The notes under the pieces: generated by a model
Told to the model about the DNA's origin: nothing
The model's input: only the letters and a program-made list of their open reading frames with translations
The model's database searches: none
Assembly (NCBI GenBank): GCA_932521035.1
Contig: OW051495.1
Coordinates: forward strand, 2,542,001-2,606,000
Reading direction: 5' to 3'
Length of the DNA: 64,000 nucleotides
Source: Oscheius dolichura
Lineage: Eukaryota > Nematoda > Chromadorea > Rhabditida > Rhabditidae
In this document: piece by piece, positions 23,906 to 34,422 of the stretch
Numbering within the stretch: the first letter of the stretch is position 1
Layout of the letters: each line of letters opens with the position of its first letter
Translations under genes and position numbers: made by a program

Positions 23906-25457
23906 CTATTTAGCCACACAGACCTTATCGAGGCACTTGGTCACTTCGCCGAAGATGGCATCCACCGCCGCCTCGCCCGAGATCTTCACCAGCTTGCCCT
24001 TCTTCTCGTACTGGCTGATCACGGCCGTCGTCTGCTTGTGAAATGTCTCCAGTCTCTTCTTGATCGTCTCCAGGTTGTCGTCCGCCCGGCCGCTGGTCTT
24101 GGCCCTGTTTAGCAGTCTCTGTGTCAGCGTCTCGTCCTTCACATCGAAGTAGATGACCAGCTTGACCTCGAGGATCTCCTTCTCGAATGCCTCGCCCTGC
24201 TCGGCCTCCCTCGGATATCCATCCAGCAAGAATCCCTTGCTTCCCTTGGCCACCTCCTTCAACATGGCCTCCTTGATCAGTTCCAGGACGACTTCATTGC
24301 CGACCAGCTGGCCCGCGGCCATTTGAGCCTGTAGCTGGGCTCCTCGGAGACTGTTCGACTTCACTTCCGCCCGGAGGAGATCTCCGGAGCTGAGATGGCT
24401 CAACCCGTACTTGGCCACGATCTTTTCGCACTGCGTGCCTTTTCCAGAACCGGGCCCTGGAATCGTCTCCGTTTCATTCGAATAATAAGGATGTGGCCGA
24501 CCTCCAACGATGAAGAAGATGGGCAGGGCGGCGGCTTTGAGCGGCGTCAGGTCGAGGGCCTTGGCCGACGGGACCGGACGGGGACAGCAGCCACACTGGT
24601 GACAGCTACAGGAGCAGGAGGACTTCGAGAGACCCATGGCCTTGTCCAGCTGCTCGACGACTCGCTCGAAGATGGCGTCTACCGTATCCTCACCGGAGAT
24701 CTTTGCCAGCTTGCCTTTCTTCTCGTACTGCTCAATTACTGCCGTCGTTTGCTGGAAAATTATCACTTTTACATAGAGAAAAGTCCTAAAAATACCTTGT
24801 GAAAGGTCTCCAGTCTCTTCTTGATCGTCTCCAAGTTGTCATCTGCCCTACCGCTGGTCTTGGCCCGGCCGAGGAGTCTCTGGATGAGGGTCTCGTCCTT
24901 CACATCGAAGTAGACCACCAGTTTGACCTCCAGGATGGCCTTCTCGAATGCCTCTCCCTGCTCGGCCTCCCTCGGATACCCGTCCAGGAGGAATCCCTTG
25001 CTTCCCTTGGTCACCTCCTTCAACATGGCCTCCTTGATCAGTTCCAGGACGACGTCGTTGGGGACAAGTTGCCCGGCAGCCATCAAAGCATTCAGTTGGG
25101 CGCCTCTCGGCGAATTGGATTTGACCTCGGCCCGGAGGAGATCTCCCGAACTCAGATGGCTCAATCCGTACTTGTCCACGATCTTTTCGCACTGCGTCCC
25201 TTTCCCCGAACCGGGCCCTATAATTTTCTTTGTTCTATTTCAAAGTAGAATAGAATACCTCCAACGACGAAGAAAACCGGCACGTTGGCCTTCTTCAACG
25301 GTTCGAGGTTGATTTTCTTGACCGACGGTGGCGGAGGAGGAGGAGGGGGTACCGCTTTCGGGGCAGCTGAAGCAGCCGGCTTCGGGGGCAGTTTAGCCGG
25401 TACGGGCGGCGCCTTGACCGGGGTAGTGGTCAACTTCTCCTTCAATTTGGTAGCCAT
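23906..25457 (-). CDS. tandem two-domain adenylate kinase
   Basis: Nucleoside monophosphate kinase (ATP + AMP to 2 ADP) with two complete catalytic cores. Exons 25457..25259, 25217..24796, 24751..24502 and 24456..23906 keep phase and give 473 residues. The N-terminus is Pro/Ala/Lys-rich, with a run of prolines. Each domain starts with a FF(V/I)VGG strand, a P-loop [14 protein letters not shown] formed across an intron, [19 protein letters not shown], the [17 protein letters not shown] lid-side motif, [10 protein letters not shown] or [10 protein letters not shown], and [19 protein letters not shown]. The linker [16 protein letters not shown] is Cys-rich. The domains are near-identical and share an intron position just before the P-loop, so this is an internal duplication. 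The domains follow the short-lid AK1/AK5 pattern, cytosolic by family. The intron in domain 1 after FHK is absent from domain 2. Confidence 0.92.
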
Positions 25458-25720
25458 CGTATTGTCAGTAGAAAGTTAGTCGGCCTCCTGGCGGAAGAGC
25501 AGGAAGCACAATGGCTCCCTATAATCCACTTCTACCCAAATCCCTTCCCGACCTGTCCCGGCCAATCCATTTCCATAAAATGACCCCCCGTGAGCCTTCG
25601 CTCTTTGCCGTTTTCGGCCCGCTGTTTTCCACTCCAGTGAACAATTTTGAGCCAGATAGAATCTCTCACCTTTCTTCCCTTTAAAACCTCCAGCTTACGG
25701 TAATATTCTAACTTTTAGAG

Positions 25721-28700
25721 ATGATACCATGGATCTCTCTCCTGCTGCTCCCCCTGGCAGCCATGGGTCAAGGAAACCGATCGGCCAACTTGAACTACAC
25801 GACCCTAGCGCCTACAGTAAGTCGTCCTCCCTTTAAATATTCGAATTTTACCGTAATCCTCCCGGGAAAAAGACTTTAAACGGCGGAGCCCGTCGAGGAA
25901 GAAGGAGAAGTGCCCCCTAGCCGACGGCGGCATTTATCCCCCGATACAAAGCTCTAATTGAGAGCTCGGGAGGGGATTTTTTCTCGCCGTCTTCGGACAC
26001 TTCCCGAGTTCCCCCAGGGAGAATTGAATTTAGGATACCCGCCGCCCCGGGGGCGGTCGTCGTCTTCGCAGTCCCCCTCAACCCATTCCCCCTCTTCCAG
26101 GTGACTACGACTCCGCCTGCCGGACAAAACGCCACCATGAGACAGCCCCAAATATTCGGGATGAGAGTCGAACTGCCGGCTGATGATCCGTTCGGATATG
26201 AGTGAGTTGGAAGGACTATTTAGAAAAGATTGGGCTGAACTTACAGTAAGCATGGAGTCTGCATTGTGACGCCCGACGAGCAGTTCAAAGTCGTCATCTA
26301 TGGAAATCATCTGGACAAGGTTGGCTTTTTGCTAATTTTCTATGTTTTACGGGGCCTTGTTATATTACTGGAATGGGAAGTAACCAATAATTTTGGTTGA
26401 TTATGTAAAAAGTCTCGAATTTCTCTCGAGAGTATGATTTCATATGTTTTACGGGTTCTTCTTATTTCACTGTAAAGACAGGAGCCCGTTGCATTGCAAT
26501 ACATCAAATTGCCAGAATGGGAAATACCCCCCAACATCCCTTGAATTCCCCGCCAGAGTACCTGCTTCCTCTCAAAGACGTTCCTCTCACCCACATCAAG
26601 GATTACCTCTGAAGACTTCAGAATTCTGCCCGCCACTCTACATAAAGAATGCGACTTTTTTGCTGAAGTCCCCCGATTCAATTGCCCCTTTGTTTTTTCC
26701 CTCCTAAATACTCCTTGAAAAGAACTCTGGGCTTTCAAGAGACCGTTTATTATTTGAGTGTTTTTATGAGATTCAAACGCTTAGCGACCGCCGGAAAAGG
26801 CCGAACGCCGCGGCTGATGGCTGCCTTCCTCAAATGCTCAATCATACTTGAACTGCGCAGGCGACTCAAAGTCGGGGTACGGATAGAAATATTGATGAGA
26901 CCATATTGAAGAAAGTTTGGGGGAATCCTTTATGATCTCAATGAAACGAGAGAAGATTATACAACTATCCAGGGTACTCGATTTGAATTTCACAGGGATT
27001 TTATTGAAATGTCGAACTCACAAGATGTGAATTGAGATAAAAATGCCTACGAATACTTTTATGATCTCGAGGAAACAGCGAAAAAAATATGGATGTACTG
27101 CGGTTTCTTGTAAAAAATAAACAATAATTGAAGGGTTATATGGGCGGCGTATACGAAGAAATTACAGTATTATTTGTTCTGGGCCCCTCGTCCAACGCCC
27201 TTGTCCAATATGATTTTTTTTTCTAATACAACGGTGCGTGAAAGAATTGGATAAGAATAGTTGGGCAAATCCTTTATGATCTCAAAGGAACAACGAAAAT
27301 TATAAAAAGGGTAGCGAAATTCGAGAAATCTTGGCGATTCTGCTGCTTTATGATTTCCAAGAAACCACAAAAAACGGAGAGTATTTCAGATAGCCCAGCT
27401 GGTCTTCACCTTCACAAATAACTGTACCGAGGCGCAGCACGTGGTCGACGCCACGAACAACTTCATTGTCCACTTCACCCACAAGGTACCCTCCCTCCCA
27501 ATTCCCTTCTAACCTCTTCTCCCCTTCCAGGCCACCTTCCACCTGGTTCTGCCCATGTTGCCCGAGAGTGTCCACGCCTACAAGATGTGTGTCAAGAGTA
27601 AGAACATGATCCCCGGCCAGGATATGATCCCCGTAACCTACCGTAATCCCCTAATTGCCTCCCTTTAAGTTGGAAGATGTCTCGACCTGGATAACTACCG
27701 AGAAACCTCCCAAGGAGTATCTCCTCCCCCTTCCATTACAGATCGGTGTCATTGTACTGCTCCTCTGCCTTTCGGCGCTCTTCTCCGGGTTGACCCTCGG
27801 TCTGATGTCTCTAACCCCTCAAGAATTGGAGCTGGTGATGAAGTCCGGCTCTCCCAGCGAACAGAAATACGCCGGCAAGATTCTTCCCATCAGGAAGAAG
27901 GGTCAGTTCTCTTCCACTTTCCCTTGATTATCCAGAAAATTCTAGGAAATCTCCTTCTTTGTGCCCTCCTTCTGGGAAATGTCATAGTCAACGCGGCCAT
28001 TTCTATCCTCTTCGGGGAATTGACTTCCGGCCTCCTGGCCCTCGTCGTCTCCTCCATGGGTATCGTCATCTTCGGTGAAATTGCTCCTCAAAGTATCTGT
28101 GCCAGGTAGGATCCATCTTGAGAAGAAGAGGAAGACAATTCAGGAAAGGCCTAGCCGTCGGGGCCCACACCATTCTCATCACTCAGATCTTCATCCTTAT
28201 TACTTTCCCACTGGCCTGGCCTATTAGTAAATTGTTGGATTGGCTTCTAGGAGAGGAATATGTAAGTTACTGTAGTTTATTTGCCCTACTATGACAAGGA
28301 GGTAAAATTCCCGCACCCGTATAGTCTCGGCAGTAGGGGCGACAGAAGAGGATGACTTTTGGCGCAGCTGCCGAGATCTTACGGGTGCAGATCTCGCACA
28401 AATTTTCATTTTCGGGCTTTTCTTTGTGTCGTTGATGATTCAAAAGGAATCAATTACATTTTTCAGCAATCCTACGATAGGAAACGCCTGGTTGAACTGA
28501 TCCGAATGTCCATCAAAGACAACGAGAACGGGAACGGAGCCCTCTCCAATGAGTTGAAAATCGCCGTGGGAGCCATGGAGATCGCTGACAAAGTTGTATC
28601 AGATGTTATGACAAAACTCGATGTTGGTTTCTCCCTTCCCTGATCCCCAATTTCCCTTCAGGACGTCTTCATGCTTCCCGACACGACAGTCCTCAACGCC

Positions 28701-30672
28701 AAGGCCGTCGCCGAAATCGTCAAAATGGGCTATACCCGAATTCCGGTCTATTCCTTGGGGGATAAGAACAACGTCACCGATCTGCTCTTTGTCAAGGTTC
28801 GGAACAGTTTTCTCTTTCCAGAAATTGTTTCAGGACCTTGCTTTATTAGATCCTGATGACAATTTCACAGTCCGTACAGTTTGCGGATATCATAAACATC
28901 CAGTCAAGTTCGTCTTCAACGACACTCCCCTTCCCCAACTATTGGAAGCCTTCAAAAAGGTTAGACCCAATGTATTCGACTTTTTCCTCTGTTTTTTTGC
29001 ATGCTGCATGATCTATTTTTAGTCATTTTTCCTTTCGAAAGGCAGTTTTTTGATGGTGATTAGATTTTGAAAGTTCGCAATTCGTTTGGCTTCAAAAATC
29101 ATTTATAATACAGAAATTGGAATCATTTCCACTTCGTTGTCGCAATATATGTTGGAATAATGCCAGAAATCAGTGAAAATTCGTTCGTTTCCTCCCAAAA
29201 ATACTCTAAAAATGGCGCCTTCTGTTCCCATTTCTGTTCGTTTTCTTTACAGGACCGCCACCAGGTTAGTTGCCCTCCTCCCGCCCTGCATGATTGTGTC
29301 CGTGTGCTGTGTTTTCCCTCCTTCCAGCCGCCAGCCACCGACATCCGCGGGGGCTTCTCCTGTCACCGTTTCACTCTAGATTGGATATTTTAAGGGGGAA
29401 GGCCATCTGGCCATGGTCAAGAGAGTCGTCAAATTGGACGGACAGGACCCCTTCTACGAGTTGGTCGGAGTCGTTACCCTCGAAGATATCGTCGAAGAGA
29501 TCCTACAGGTTCTGGAACACCGAAAAAAAGAAGAATAACAACCATTCCAGGCAGAAATCAACGACGAGTTCGATGTGGTGTCGGATAATGTGAACAAGGT
29601 TCGACGGGAGAATAAACACCGGTCATTTGGAGGATATATGGACAAGGAGGCGCCTACCGTATCCATCTCCATGCAGGTTCGTTTTCTTCCCTTCTTATTA
29701 GAACTGCCGGCTTCCCATCCTCCGGTGGAACCATCTACTTCTCCCATTATTCCAGCTCCAAATGGTCGCCCTCCAATGGCTCGTCTCCAACCACAAGGCC
29801 TTCACCGTCAACTACATCGACACCAATGTCCTCGAGCGTCTGATCCGTCAAAGTGCCAAGCGGGTAGGCCATCCCTCTCCCTGCCGTAATCCCTTCCTCC
29901 AGGTTGACATCTCTAGTCTGATGGCCATGTCCAATGACCAAGTGGGTCTACCCAAACTGGCCAAACTCTACACAAAAGACGAGCTCAGCGACCGTTTTAT
30001 CCTGATCCTAGAGGGACGGGTCCAGGTGGTCATCGGACAGAGTGGAATGGTCTTCGAGGCGGGACCGTGGCACTGTTTCGGGTCGGAGATTCTCGAGAAA
30101 TTGATCATGGCCTCGGCCACGTTGAGTAGAAGCACGTCTATTATTGGTAGGGAGCTTGAGATTACGGTACGAAGACAAAATCTCGCTTCAGATACAAACG
30201 ACCTGGCCGCGCGGCGCCCTGACCTGATGTTCATTCCCGACTACACGGCGACGGTCAAAGAAGACTGTACCTATATTGAGTTTACGGTAGCCGATTATAT
30301 CAACGGGTTTAAGAGCAGTCTAATGTTGAAGGATCGAGAGTAAGCTGAGAATCTTCTCCTCCGCTAATAGACCCCTTTAGTGACATTATCTCGGACGTGG
30401 AAGAGTCCCGCTCCCCCTCGCCGGTCCGGAGAAAGAGTACCCTCAACCCGGAGGCCCCCATCCTCGACCCCAGCGCCCTCCTCGTCACCCCGAAGGCGAA
30501 TGAAGGAGCCAAGAGGAAGAACAGCCACCCGATCTTCACCACCCCTCCAATTGCGAGGATCGAGGTATTCTTCTGGGTCTCAACCGGATTATGAATATGT
30601 AATTTCCAGGAAGAGATCGAACTCCTCCCATCGGGAAAAGATGTCCATTGGGAAGATGGAATTGACGAATAG
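25721..30672 (+). CDS. cnnm: CNNM (cyclin M / ancient conserved domain) metal transporter
   Basis: Membrane protein linked to Mg2+ and other divalent-cation transport. The start at 25721 follows ACTTTTAGAG, a likely trans-splice acceptor, and gives a signal peptide, [16 protein letters not shown]. The extracellular part (Thr/Asn-rich, 25.8-27.6 kb) is followed by the DUF21 transmembrane core: [38 protein letters not shown] and [21 protein letters not shown]. Then comes the CBS pair, with [34 protein letters not shown] and [15 protein letters not shown]. The C-terminal cyclic-nucleotide-binding-like domain has [14 protein letters not shown] and [15 protein letters not shown] disordered Ser/Pro tail ends VHWEDGIDE with stop 30672. 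About 16 exons. One intron near 26.3-27.4 kb is long and full of degenerate repeats, and another carries a 76-bp hairpin element. An AATAAA lies at about 30757. Confidence 0.93.
26910..27390. repeat. degenerate repeats in CNNM intron
   Basis: The segment AATCCTTTATGATCTCAA..GGAAACAACGAAAA recurs at about 26928, 27055, 27267 and 27345 with drift, inside one intron. A second motif, TTCTATGTTTTACGGG.., appears at about 26338 and 26446 in the same intron. Confidence 0.6.
28313..28388. mobile_element. 76-bp hairpin MITE, copy 1 (in CNNM intron)
   Basis: Twenty-one-base terminal inverted repeats, GCACCCGTATAGTCTCGGCAG at the left (28313-28333) and the inverse of GCACCCGTAAGATCTCGGCAG at the right (28368-28388), match at 18 of 21 positions around a 34-bp centre. 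The same ends occur in a second element at 33500-33587, so this is a family rather than chance. Confidence 0.75.
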
Positions 30673-31035
30673 AAGAGGGAAAAGGGAAAGAAACGAGCCG
30701 ATAATAGTACGGGTAACGAGAGATCCTCAGGAATGTTGTGCCTTATGCTGTCAGAAAAATAAAGATTTAAATACTTTTTGGGGGAAAGAAGATCAAGAAG
30801 AGGGGAGTCAAATACAGTCTGGTCAAAAAAGATAGGCCCACCCCATTTTCAACGCCTCCCTTCGGGGGGCTACGCTGGACGGGTGTCCCGTATCTCCAGT
30901 GGAATCCCTTTCCCACGCGTCCCTCTCACCCGTAGAATAAGCGCAGCGCTTCGCGATTCCGGTTGTATCTTGTCAACTATAACAAACAAACTGAACTGTC
31001 CTGTGGGGTCATCTTGTCAATTAACAAGAATTTAG
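30673..31035. other. gap between CNNM and MSP-like frame
   Basis: Holds the 3' end of CNNM, including an AATAAA at about 30757. I see no clear gene. A first exon for the following MSP-like gene would have to lie here but could not be identified. Confidence 0.4.
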
Positions 31036-31385
31036 CAATCGCTTAGGTCTGCCTATGCCCTCACGGTATCGTCGAACAGCTCCACCGGACAGTTCATGTT
31101 AACAATCAAGAATAATGGAATGTACAAAGTGGCTTACTATGTCTTCACCAACTCGTCCAAATACGGATTTGAACCCTATGGATTTACCAACTCTTCGAAA
31201 ACTTCCACCGTCGTCATGAAACGCTATTTGGCGCACACAGTCTGGTCAAATTTACCATCCTCTACGTACTGGTCAAGAACCCGAAAAAAACCGATCCGGC
31301 AGCCGTCTATCATAGTGCCTTCGCAAGCGGAGTAGAATCCGTTCGAATCGCCGCAATCGATCCTCTGATTCCAGAAACGATCTAA
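31036..31385 (+). pseudogene. small MSP-fold (sperm-specific SSP-like) gene, frameshifted
   Basis: An exon-like frame begins after the acceptor AATTTAG at 31036. It reads YALTVSSNSSTGQFMLTIKN, then MYKVAYYVFTNSSKYGFEP and SSKTSTVVMKR. It then continues one frame away as HSLVKFTILYVLVKNPKKTD and VESVRIAAIDPLIPETI up to stop 31385, which overlaps an AATAAA. This order of beta-strands and length (about 110 residues) resembles the small nematode MSP-domain proteins (SSP class): ..L.IKN......KI..SSNN.Y...P..G...P..S..V...R.....D.LV..F. A single missing base near 31225-31235 would join the halves, so it is a pseudogene, a sequencing error or an unrecognised splice. The similarity is from memory of the fold and is weak. 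Confidence 0.4.
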
Positions 31386-32138
31386 TAAAGATACTATTTG
31401 GGCATAACTGTTTCTCAAAGGATATTCAGGCGATTGCCTACAGTTCACATTATTTTGACAAACCTTTTCTGTCGTACCATTCATCTCCAGGGCCTTGCCC
31501 TCCATACAATTCTTCTCCAGGGCCTTGCCCTCCATACAATTCTTCTCCAGGGCCTTGCCCTCCATACAATTCTTCTCCAGGGCCTTGCCCTCCATACAAT
31601 TCTTCTCCAGGGCCTTGTCCTCCGCACCGGAGGTCGTTGGGGAATGGTGTTCCACACTGATTCCGAATAAGAGCGCAACTCTGTGTGTAGGGACAAAACT
31701 GCACCAGTGAGTATGTTTTAGAAGCGAAGGTTTGAGAGAAGAAAGAGCCGCAAGGAAAACGCCACAGCATGAATTTGGCGAAGTTAGATTTTTGAAATTC
31801 ATTAATCGAGACTCACTGTGCAGATTCGGAATCAGCGTGAAAACTGAAGTTTTTAAAAAATTTCGGGAAAAAAGCGCCACAACGAGATAACACCGGACAT
31901 CAAGGTTCTCTAGGCTGCCTTGCCGTTGCATCTCGGCCGATTTCCATGAAAATTGGAAGCAAGCTGGAGGAGAGAGAGAGAGAGAGAGAGAGATATCTGT
32001 TAGATTCTGATAAACTGGCTCGACCAACGACAATTCCCTCAAGTCTATTGTCTTTGAAACAAGGAAAAGAAACGCCTGGCTATGTTTTTATTTCGCTGTT
32101 TACAAGATTTACACGTACTTGCTCTCTTCTCTTCGAGT
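31386..32138. other. intergenic with minisatellite and GA run
   Basis: Contains a 30-bp minisatellite (31486-31620) and a (GA)n microsatellite at about 31969-31993. A 272-codon frame on the minus strand crosses both and the MSP-like gene. It has no motif and is explained by the in-frame repeat. Confidence 0.5.
31486..31620. repeat. 30-bp minisatellite, about 4.5 copies
   Basis: Unit GGCCTTGCCCTCCATACAAT followed by TCTTCTCCAG. Four copies are essentially identical, with a diverged copy at each edge. Because 30 is divisible by three and no unit contains a stop in several frames, both strands stay open, giving repeated peptides that should not be read as genes. Confidence 0.9.
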
Positions 32139-32469
32139 CTACGGCTGTTTGGGGAAAGACTGCTGGAAGGAGTTCTCCCCCGAAGCGAGATCTGTCTTCT
32201 TCTGACCTTCTACCGCCCGGCAGAAGTCCTTGTTGAAGTGGTGGCCCCAATAGTGATGGCCGTAGTCATACCGGCTTCGACTGAAATGCGACCCAGCCCA
32301 GAGACCAACACCCAGGGCCACGAGGTGGGACAGACCGAACCATCCTCTTCCCTAAAATTGGAGAATTACCATTAGAAAAGAAGAAGAAAAGACTTACCCG
32401 GTAATAGGGCCGGTTGTAGAGATGCTGGTAGTAATAGAAGGAGGGATGAGGAGAGCCGTATCTGCTCAT
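32139..32469 (-). CDS. small Tyr/His-rich protein, divergent pair member A
   Basis: Two exons, 32469..32398 and 32351..32139, are separated by a 46-bp GTAAGTC..ATTTTAG intron and give 94 residues in phase. The ATG follows AAATCAGAGAAT, a likely acceptor. The N-terminus is Tyr-rich (FYYYQHLYNRPYYR). A hydrophobic segment, GLSHLVALGVGLWAGSHF, forms a probable membrane helix. It is followed by a His/Tyr/Arg cluster, YDYGHHYWGHHF, and a polar tail. The function is unknown. The central segment is mirrored by GLSHLITLGIGIFIGTQL in the neighbouring gene on the other strand, starting 591 bp away, so the two look like diverged paralogues sharing one intergenic control region. Confidence 0.65.
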
Positions 32470-33060
32470 ATTCTCTGATTTTTAGGGAGTTTTAGGGGGA
32501 TAAAAGATTGTTTTGAAGTGCGGCTCTGCTTCCCCTTCCAGCGGTTTAAATACGGACGCCGGGCACATTGCGAAAGTCCGGGCAGCCGGCCGGTTGATGT
32601 CATCCCTGTAGGCCAGGTCAAAGATAACACAAACGAGGGGAAGACTTTCGGGAGACGGGGTTTGTGACCTGACCCTTGGACTTTTTAATAATTAAATAAG
32701 GCGATAGGGTACTTTCCTTCCTATTTATCTCCCTAAACTCGCCGGGGACCTGGATAAATGGGAAAATAACGGTCCCTGCACGAAATAATGGACCCAACCC
32801 TCCAAATCTTTCCTTTCCCGGCTTCTTCTGTCGTTTTTGCGATGCAATCAAGTAAAGAACCCTGTTGACAGCTTTCGAAAGCCCTGTACTCGGCTGCGAG
32901 AACGTTTTGCATCACTTGCCGCGGCCGAGAGAGCACGCGGCTGTGTGTTGCGTTTCGCAACGGCCGCCCCTCTTATAAGCCGTCCTTCGAACAGAGTAAA
33001 CTACCCGCTCTCCCCTCTCCTCCTGAAAAAGAGAACTAATCCACATCAGCAGCTATCACC
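32470..33060. promoter_or_regulatory. shared divergent promoter region
   Basis: A 591-bp gap lies between the starts of two outward-facing small genes that share a hydrophobic motif. The layout suggests joint control. No specific factor site was recognised. Confidence 0.35.
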
Positions 33061-34256
33061 ATGCATCATCACGTATCGGTCGGAGGATGTGCAGCCACGA
33101 ATGGACAGTGCAGAGTAGGTTTCAAGGGTCTTATTAATTAGGCTAGAGTTTGATAGATTTTTGTAATTCAATTGGGTTTGCTCAAAGTTTCAGATAATTT
33201 CACTCCGCAAAACCGAAAATTTCTCTCCTTTCCCGCAAAAAGTCCTATCTTGTTTTCGAATCTGACCGGGGAGTAAGCTTGTTGATCGCACAGAAGTTGA
33301 TCAATAGACCCCTCATTGCACCCTGTTGACCTTTGCTTTGTTGTTCAAATTCCTCTTTCAATGAGGCTCTCTTGAACCTTTAAAAATCACCTGTCAGTAT
33401 ATTTTCAACTTCTGTTTGATTTGGAGATCAAAAGAGGAGGAGTACACCTCGTAAAAACGAAAAAATCGGCCGAGTCCAGCGAATTTGCTCCGCCCGCCCA
33501 CACCCATAAAATCTCGGCAAGTGCGAGTTATGTCAAAAAAACAGCCTTGGTGAAAAACGGAAACAGCTGCCGAGATTCTACGGGTGCGTAAGAAAGTGAC
33601 CAGTGTCGCAGAGACCCGGACCTTCTCCCCTGGGATGGAATGTTTTGGATTAGCTGGCTTTCCCAAACTGCGAAGCACGTCGCTCAACCCAAATTAGGAC
33701 GATGTATCAAGCTCGTCATAAATTAGGCACCATATCTAAGTTTTGGTAAACCTCGTCACTCCAGTAAGTAGATAATCACAATTTTGTAAAAGACGGCCGG
33801 TCAAATTTGTTCCGTTTCCCACACTTCAGCTCCCTTCACCATACCACCCGACTCCGTTTCAATCCAGATTTTGGCTATGTTTCGAACCCGTCATAAATTA
33901 GGGGATCTCGTTAGACTCTGCTAGATAGCCCCGTACTAAGTTTTACAATATTGTAGAGGGGAGTTTTGTTGTTTCCCAGGCCCGTCCTCTCCCATTTACC
34001 ACATTGTGGATACAATAGAATCCCCTTACAGTAACCTCCCTTTTCCAGGTTTTGGGCCTAGGCCTCTCCCACCTGATCACCCTCGGAATCGGCATTTTCA
34101 TCGGTACCCAACTCGTCAAATACGGATGTTGCAATGTAAGTATTTAGATTCTATTCTCTCCCGAATTTCAATAGTTTTACAATTCTTCCTTTTTAGAGAA
34201 AAGACCCCAAAGTTGTGGAAGTCCCTCCGACGAATGTCATCGCCCCGGAACCATAG
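33061..34256 (+). CDS. 66-residue single-helix protein, divergent pair member B
   Basis: Three exons, 33061..33114, 34049..34135 and 34197..34256, are all in phase 0 and give 66 residues. Exon 1 codes MHHHVSVGGCAATNGQCR. Exon 2 is exactly one hydrophobic helix, GLGLSHLITLGIGIFIGTQL, plus VKYGCCN. Exon 3 is a short polar tail ending NVIAPEP. An AATAAA lies at 34294. The first intron is 934 bp, long for this window, and contains a hairpin element. The LG.G...G pattern recalls one-helix mitochondrial micropeptides, but I cannot assign it to a family. The hydrophobic exon matches the core of the divergent neighbour. Confidence 0.65.
33500..33587. mobile_element. 88-bp hairpin MITE, copy 2
   Basis: Terminal inverted repeats ACACCCATAAAATCTCGGCA (33500-33519) and the inverse of GCACCCGTAGAATCTCGGCA (33568-33587) match at 17 of 20 positions. 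The right-hand repeat is almost the same as that of the element at 28313-28388, while the centres differ. It lies in intron 1 of the 66-residue gene. Confidence 0.75.
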
Positions 34257-34293
34257 AACAATTCTCTTTATTATCTATATGTATGGCACACGT

Positions 34294-34299
34294 AATAAA
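34294..34299 (+). terminator. polyadenylation signal of the 66-residue gene
   Basis: AATAAA, 38 bases after the stop at 34256. The convergent bestrophin stop lies at 34423. Confidence 0.6.
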
Positions 34300-34422
34300 T
34301 TAGAATACAATAGAACCTCGTCGAATTTTGAGAAATTGAGACAGAAACAGCAGAAGAAGATCACAATTTGCACATCCAAAAATACTGATATGACTGGAGA
34401 GGAGGAGGGAAGAAGAGGAGTA

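Noticed and set aside
28313-28388. microRNA precursor
   Set aside because: The 76-bp hairpin has 21-base arms, but identical ends occur in another element with a different centre, which fits a transposon family better than a microRNA.
31224-32042. 272-codon minus-strand frame with KALEKNCMEG repeats
   Set aside because: The repeats come from a 30-bp minisatellite that stays open in several frames on both strands. The frame also crosses a GA microsatellite and the MSP-like gene, and has no motif.
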